From Owenweeksia sp. (GTDB lineage: Bacteria; Bacteroidota; Bacteroidia; Flavobacteriales; Schleiferiaceae), in NCBI GenBank assembly GCA_028285465.1, contig JANQPD010000031.1:1-33019 (forward strand): DNA of 33,019 bases, in the 5' to 3' direction. The position numbers were made by a program, and so were the translations under genes. Within the stretch, counting starts at the first letter, position 1; every line of letters begins with the position of its first letter. Of the stretch, positions 30,231-33,019 are shown one piece after another. Under the pieces are notes generated by a model. It was given only the letters and a program-made list of their open reading frames with translations, ran no database searches and had not been told where the DNA came from.

Positions 30231-32306
30231 TTAGTAAGCCAATAAAGCTTCGCTCGCCTCTCTTACTTTTTCTCCATTGGGGATCATGGTACTTTCCAGC
30301 GTACTGTTCAAAGGAATAGCCGGCATGTTCTCGGCCCCCACAACTTGTATCGGTGCATCCAGGTATTCAAAGCAATTTTCCTGCACAAAACCCGCCAGTC
30401 CCTGTGCAAAAGAATTCCTCACCGGTTCTTCGGTAAGGATCATACAACGGCCATGTTTTTTCACGCATTCCATGATAAGTTCCTCATCAAGCGGGTAAAG
30501 GGTACGTATATCTACTACTTCAACCCTACCGGATAAAGCTCTACGCGCTTCTTTAGCCCAATATACGCCCATGCCGTAGGTGATGATACACATGCTTTCA
30601 TTATTGGCAACGGCTTCCTCATCAGAAGGATAGGCAATGCGTCCCTTGCCGAAAGGGATTATGTAATCTGCCGAGGGCTCCACGGTTTTGGCATCTTCCG
30701 TGCCTTTAATCTTACTCCAGTACAAACCTTTATGCTCCAACATTACCACCGGGTTGGGGTCATAGAAAGCTGCTTTCATCAACCCTTTTAAATCGGCTCC
30801 CGTACTGGGATAAGCTATTTTTATGCCCCTGATGTTGGTCAAAACACTCTCCACACTGGAAGAATGATACGGCCCGCCACTGCCATATGCCCCTATAGGC
30901 ACACGTATAACGGTATTTACCGGCCACTTCCCGTTGGAAAGGTAGCAGGAGCGGCTTACTTCAGAAAACAACTGGTTCAAGCCGGGCCAGATGTAATCGG
31001 CAAACTGTACTTCCACAAAAGGCTTTAAACCCACAGCACTCATACCTACCGTAGACCCTATGATAAACGCTTCCTGTATAGGTGTATTAAAAACACGCTC
31101 ATCGCCAAAGCGCTCCGCCAAGGTAGCCGCCTCCCGGAATACTCCGCCCAGGCGTCCACCTACATCCTGCCCGTAAAGTAAGGTTTCGGGATGTTCCTCC
31201 ATCAGCTCGCGGATGGCAAACAGGGCCGCATCAACCATTACCGTCTTGTCTTTTCCGGCCGGAGCACGTTCCCCTTTTTCCTCCGTAACGGGTGTAGGGG
31301 CAAAATCGTGCGTAAAAAGATCTTCAGGACGGGGATCTTCTTGTTGAAGCGCTTTCTCATAATCTGAGCGCACCCGCTCTTGAGCTTCTTTTTCTATCTG
31401 ATCGAGCGCTTGTGCCGAGAAGCCATTTTCAAGGCAATGTGCGCGCAGTTTCGGATAGGGATCACGTGTGGCATGCTCTTCCAGGTCATCCCGGTAAAAC
31501 TCTTTGCGTACCCCTGAGGTGTGGTGATTCAACAAAGGCACTTTGGCGTGTACCAGAAAGGGCTTTCGCGTATCCCGTATGGTTTGTAAAACCTCTTGTA
31601 TGGTATGGTAGCACAGTTCGAAGTCCGTACCGTCAATAGTCCTTACCTCAATATGCTTAAACCCCTGTGCATACTCACTCGCATCCTGCACACGGATCTC
31701 CTTGGCGTTTGCTGAAATGTCCCATTCGTTGTCTTGCACCAAAAATAAAATAGGCAGGCTCTTCAAGGCAGCCATATGCAAAGCTTCGGAGACCTCTCCC
31801 TCGGTGAGGGCGGCATCCCCGATAGAGCATACGGCCACTGCTTTTTCACTATCCTTAGCCAGCCCCTGCAGTTCCTTATAGCGTATGCCCAATGCCACAC
31901 CTGCCGCAGGAATTGCCTGCATACCTGTTGCAGATGATTGATGCGGGATCTTGGGTTTATCCGGGTCGTTGAGACTGGGGTGTGCATAATAGGTGCGTCC
32001 GCCCGAAAACGGATCGTCCCGCTTGGCGAGTAGCTGCAACATACAGTCGTAAGGACGCATCCCGATGCCCAATAAAATAGAATCATCCCGGTAGTAAGGG
32101 GATACAAAGTCGTAGGGTTCAAGTTGCATACCTAACGCCAGTTGTATAGCCTCATGCCCGCGGGAGGTAGCATGCACATACTTGGCCGTGACCTCTTTGT
32201 TTGCCTCGTACAAATCCGCCATTGCTTTGGCTGTGCTCATCAGCCGGAAGGCTTTTTTTAGTATTTCTTGGGAAACGCTCAGGGTTTTGCTTTCTGAAGC
32301 CTGCAT
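30231..32306 (-). CDS. Fused alpha/beta E1 component of a 2-oxoacid dehydrogenase (branched-chain type)
   Basis: 691 aa. Residues 1 to about 330 are the alpha subunit: ThDP motif GDAALTEGEVSEALHMAALK (163-182) ending near Asn193 (LVQDNEWDIS), with SRGHEAIQLALG and YYRDDSILLG before it. A charged linker (about 330-350, EEKGERAPAGKDK) joins the beta subunit (about 350-691): GQDVGGRLGGVFREA, TPIQEAFIIGSTVGMSAVGL, VEVQFADYIWPGLNQL and GAYGSGGPYHSSSVE. It decarboxylates a 2-oxo acid and transfers the acyl group to the lipoyl E2, which is not in this window. Such fusions are usual in Bacteroidota, annotated as 2-oxoisovalerate dehydrogenase E1; pyruvate as substrate cannot be excluded. Confidence 0.92.
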   Translation of the reverse strand: MQASESKTLSVSQEILKKAFRLMSTAKAMADLYEANKEVTAKYVHATSRGHEAIQLALGMQLEPYDFVSPYYRDDSILLGIGMRPYDCMLQLLAKRDDPFSGGRTYYAHPSLNDPDKPKIPHQSSATGMQAIPAAGVALGIRYKELQGLAKDSEKAVAVCSIGDAALTEGEVSEALHMAALKSLPILFLVQDNEWDISANAKEIRVQDASEYAQGFKHIEVRTIDGTDFELCYHTIQEVLQTIRDTRKPFLVHAKVPLLNHHTSGVRKEFYRDDLEEHATRDPYPKLRAHCLENGFSAQALDQIEKEAQERVRSDYEKALQQEDPRPEDLFTHDFAPTPVTEEKGERAPAGKDKTVMVDAALFAIRELMEEHPETLLYGQDVGGRLGGVFREAATLAERFGDERVFNTPIQEAFIIGSTVGMSAVGLKPFVEVQFADYIWPGLNQLFSEVSRSCYLSNGKWPVNTVIRVPIGAYGSGGPYHSSSVESVLTNIRGIKIAYPSTGADLKGLMKAAFYDPNPVVMLEHKGLYWSKIKGTEDAKTVEPSADYIIPFGKGRIAYPSDEEAVANNESMCIITYGMGVYWAKEARRALSGRVEVVDIRTLYPLDEELIMECVKKHGRCMILTEEPVRNSFAQGLAGFVQENCFEYLDAPIQVVGAENMPAIPLNSTLESTMIPNGEKVREASEALLAY

Positions 32307-32384
32307 TTATGCTATTTTTATGGGCCTACAAATATCGTAAACTAAACCCGAAGGGGCAGAATATCCAATCCAAACAAGTATATC

Positions 32385-33019
32385 ATGGCGTATTTTACAG
32401 AAGATTTCAATGTATTTTTCAGGGAATTGGCTGCGAATAATCACAAAGAATGGTTTGATGCCAACCGCAAGCGTTACCAAAATTCCGTTAAGAAACCTTT
32501 TGACATCTTTGTAGCAGATGCCCTGGCCAATATCCACAAGCACGACCCTTCGGTAAACATAGCCGCAAAGGATGCCATTTTCCGGATCAACCGCGACATA
32601 CGCTTCAGCAAAGACAAAACCCCTTATAAACTGGACCGAAGTGCCATTTTATCCAGTGGGGGAAGAAAAGACCACAGTGTACCCGGTTTTTATGTGGCGC
32701 TGGGTCCGGAGCAGGTTTCTTTAGGCGGAGGTGCCTATTTTTTACCGCCCGATAAGCTGCTTGCCTTACGCCAGGCAATTGCTCAGGAACCCAAGCGCTT
32801 TGAAAGACTCCTCGCCAAACCTGCCTTTAAGAAGCACTTTGACAAAGGCATACAGGGCGAAGAAAACAAGCGCTTACCCAAAGAATTGGCGTCTGCAGCA
32901 GAAAGCACACCCCTTCTTTTCAAAAAACAGTTTTACTATATGGCTCATTTGACTCCCGACCTCGTGGAGTCGGAGAAACTTATGGACACCTTAATGGAGC
33001 ATTATCACGCTGCATATGA
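32385..33019 (+). CDS. DUF2461 family protein (3' end cut by window)
   Basis: The frame is open from the ATG at 32385 to the right edge, 211 complete codons. Translation starts MAYFTEDFNVFFRELAANNH and contains KEWFDANRKRY, AIFRINRDIRFSKDKTPYK and GFYVALGPEQVSLGGGAYFL, all hallmarks of DUF2461 (TIGR02453). The family is about 220-230 aa, so probably only 10-20 residues are missing. Function is unknown for the family. Divergent from E1, with 78 bases between the two starts and no clear promoter box. The typical length and motifs make the call firm despite the missing stop. Confidence 0.88.
   Translation, partial: MAYFTEDFNVFFRELAANNHKEWFDANRKRYQNSVKKPFDIFVADALANIHKHDPSVNIAAKDAIFRINRDIRFSKDKTPYKLDRSAILSSGGRKDHSVPGFYVALGPEQVSLGGGAYFLPPDKLLALRQAIAQEPKRFERLLAKPAFKKHFDKGIQGEENKRLPKELASAAESTPLLFKKQFYYMAHLTPDLVESEKLMDTLMEHYHAAY

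Noticed and set aside
1..33019. CRISPR array, prophage, transposase, toxin-antitoxin or secretion-system cluster
   Set aside because: No regularly spaced repeats and no proteins of these classes were found; apart from the small-element family the window is ordinary chromosome.

Overview
The window comes from a member of the Bacteroidota, most probably order Flavobacteriales. The evidence is a type IX secretion (T9SS type B, CHU_C) sorting domain, a LruC-domain protein, a fused alpha/beta 2-oxoacid dehydrogenase E1, a MutS2 without an Smr domain, the order pdxA-yceD-rpmF-fabH-accB-accC, almost no Shine-Dalgarno sequences, and repeated upstream -7 boxes of the Bacteroidota form TAnnTTTG. It reads as ordinary chromosome with a small AT-richer patch. 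I saw no tRNA, rRNA, CRISPR array, transposase or prophage gene.

Layout. 1-793: 3' end of etfA overlapping a bifunctional-nuclease (DUF151)/UVR gene. 860-2293 (-): asnS. 2440-8981: a tetR-tolC-adaptor-RND permease efflux operon with a candidate operator array, closed by a strong terminator. 8982-9461: non-coding, with a promoter and a terminated small transcript candidate. 9462-11120: a compact DXS-like enzyme. 11121-11598: non-coding, with two palindromic elements. 11599-15452 (-): orphan membrane protein, riboflavin synthase and a large T9SS-sorted FN3-type surface protein. 15601-18083: M17 aminopeptidase and pdxA, overlapping by one base. 18140-22118: yceD-rpmF-fabH-accB-accC (ribosome/fatty-acid initiation cluster). 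22322-24148 (-): lipoprotein plus LruC-domain protein. 24321-29271: mutS2, DUF819 membrane protein and a secreted M28 peptidase. 29441-30226: YkuK-like RNase H-fold protein and an unlisted 55-aa small ORF. 30231-32306 (-): fused E1. 32385 to the right edge: DUF2461 protein, cut by the window.

How the genes work together. The efflux operon encodes a complete tripartite pump with its regulator as first gene. fabH, accB and accC supply malonyl-CoA and start fatty-acid synthesis, next to L32 and the YceD protein as in many bacteria. dxs, pdxA and ribE belong to isoprenoid, B6 and riboflavin synthesis; DXP is a precursor of both isoprenoids and PLP.

The most unusual signal is a non-coding element present three times (about 9321-9392, 22174-22278 and 29297-29400). 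Each copy holds the 18-mer GGTTAAGGTTTGGTTAAT and ends in its own intrinsic terminator. Two copies are 38/39 identical across a longer core and also share an upstream block at nearly fixed distance. This looks like a small-RNA family or a conserved transcribed regulatory element that I cannot name. All function calls come from reading the translations and motifs; no database search was run.
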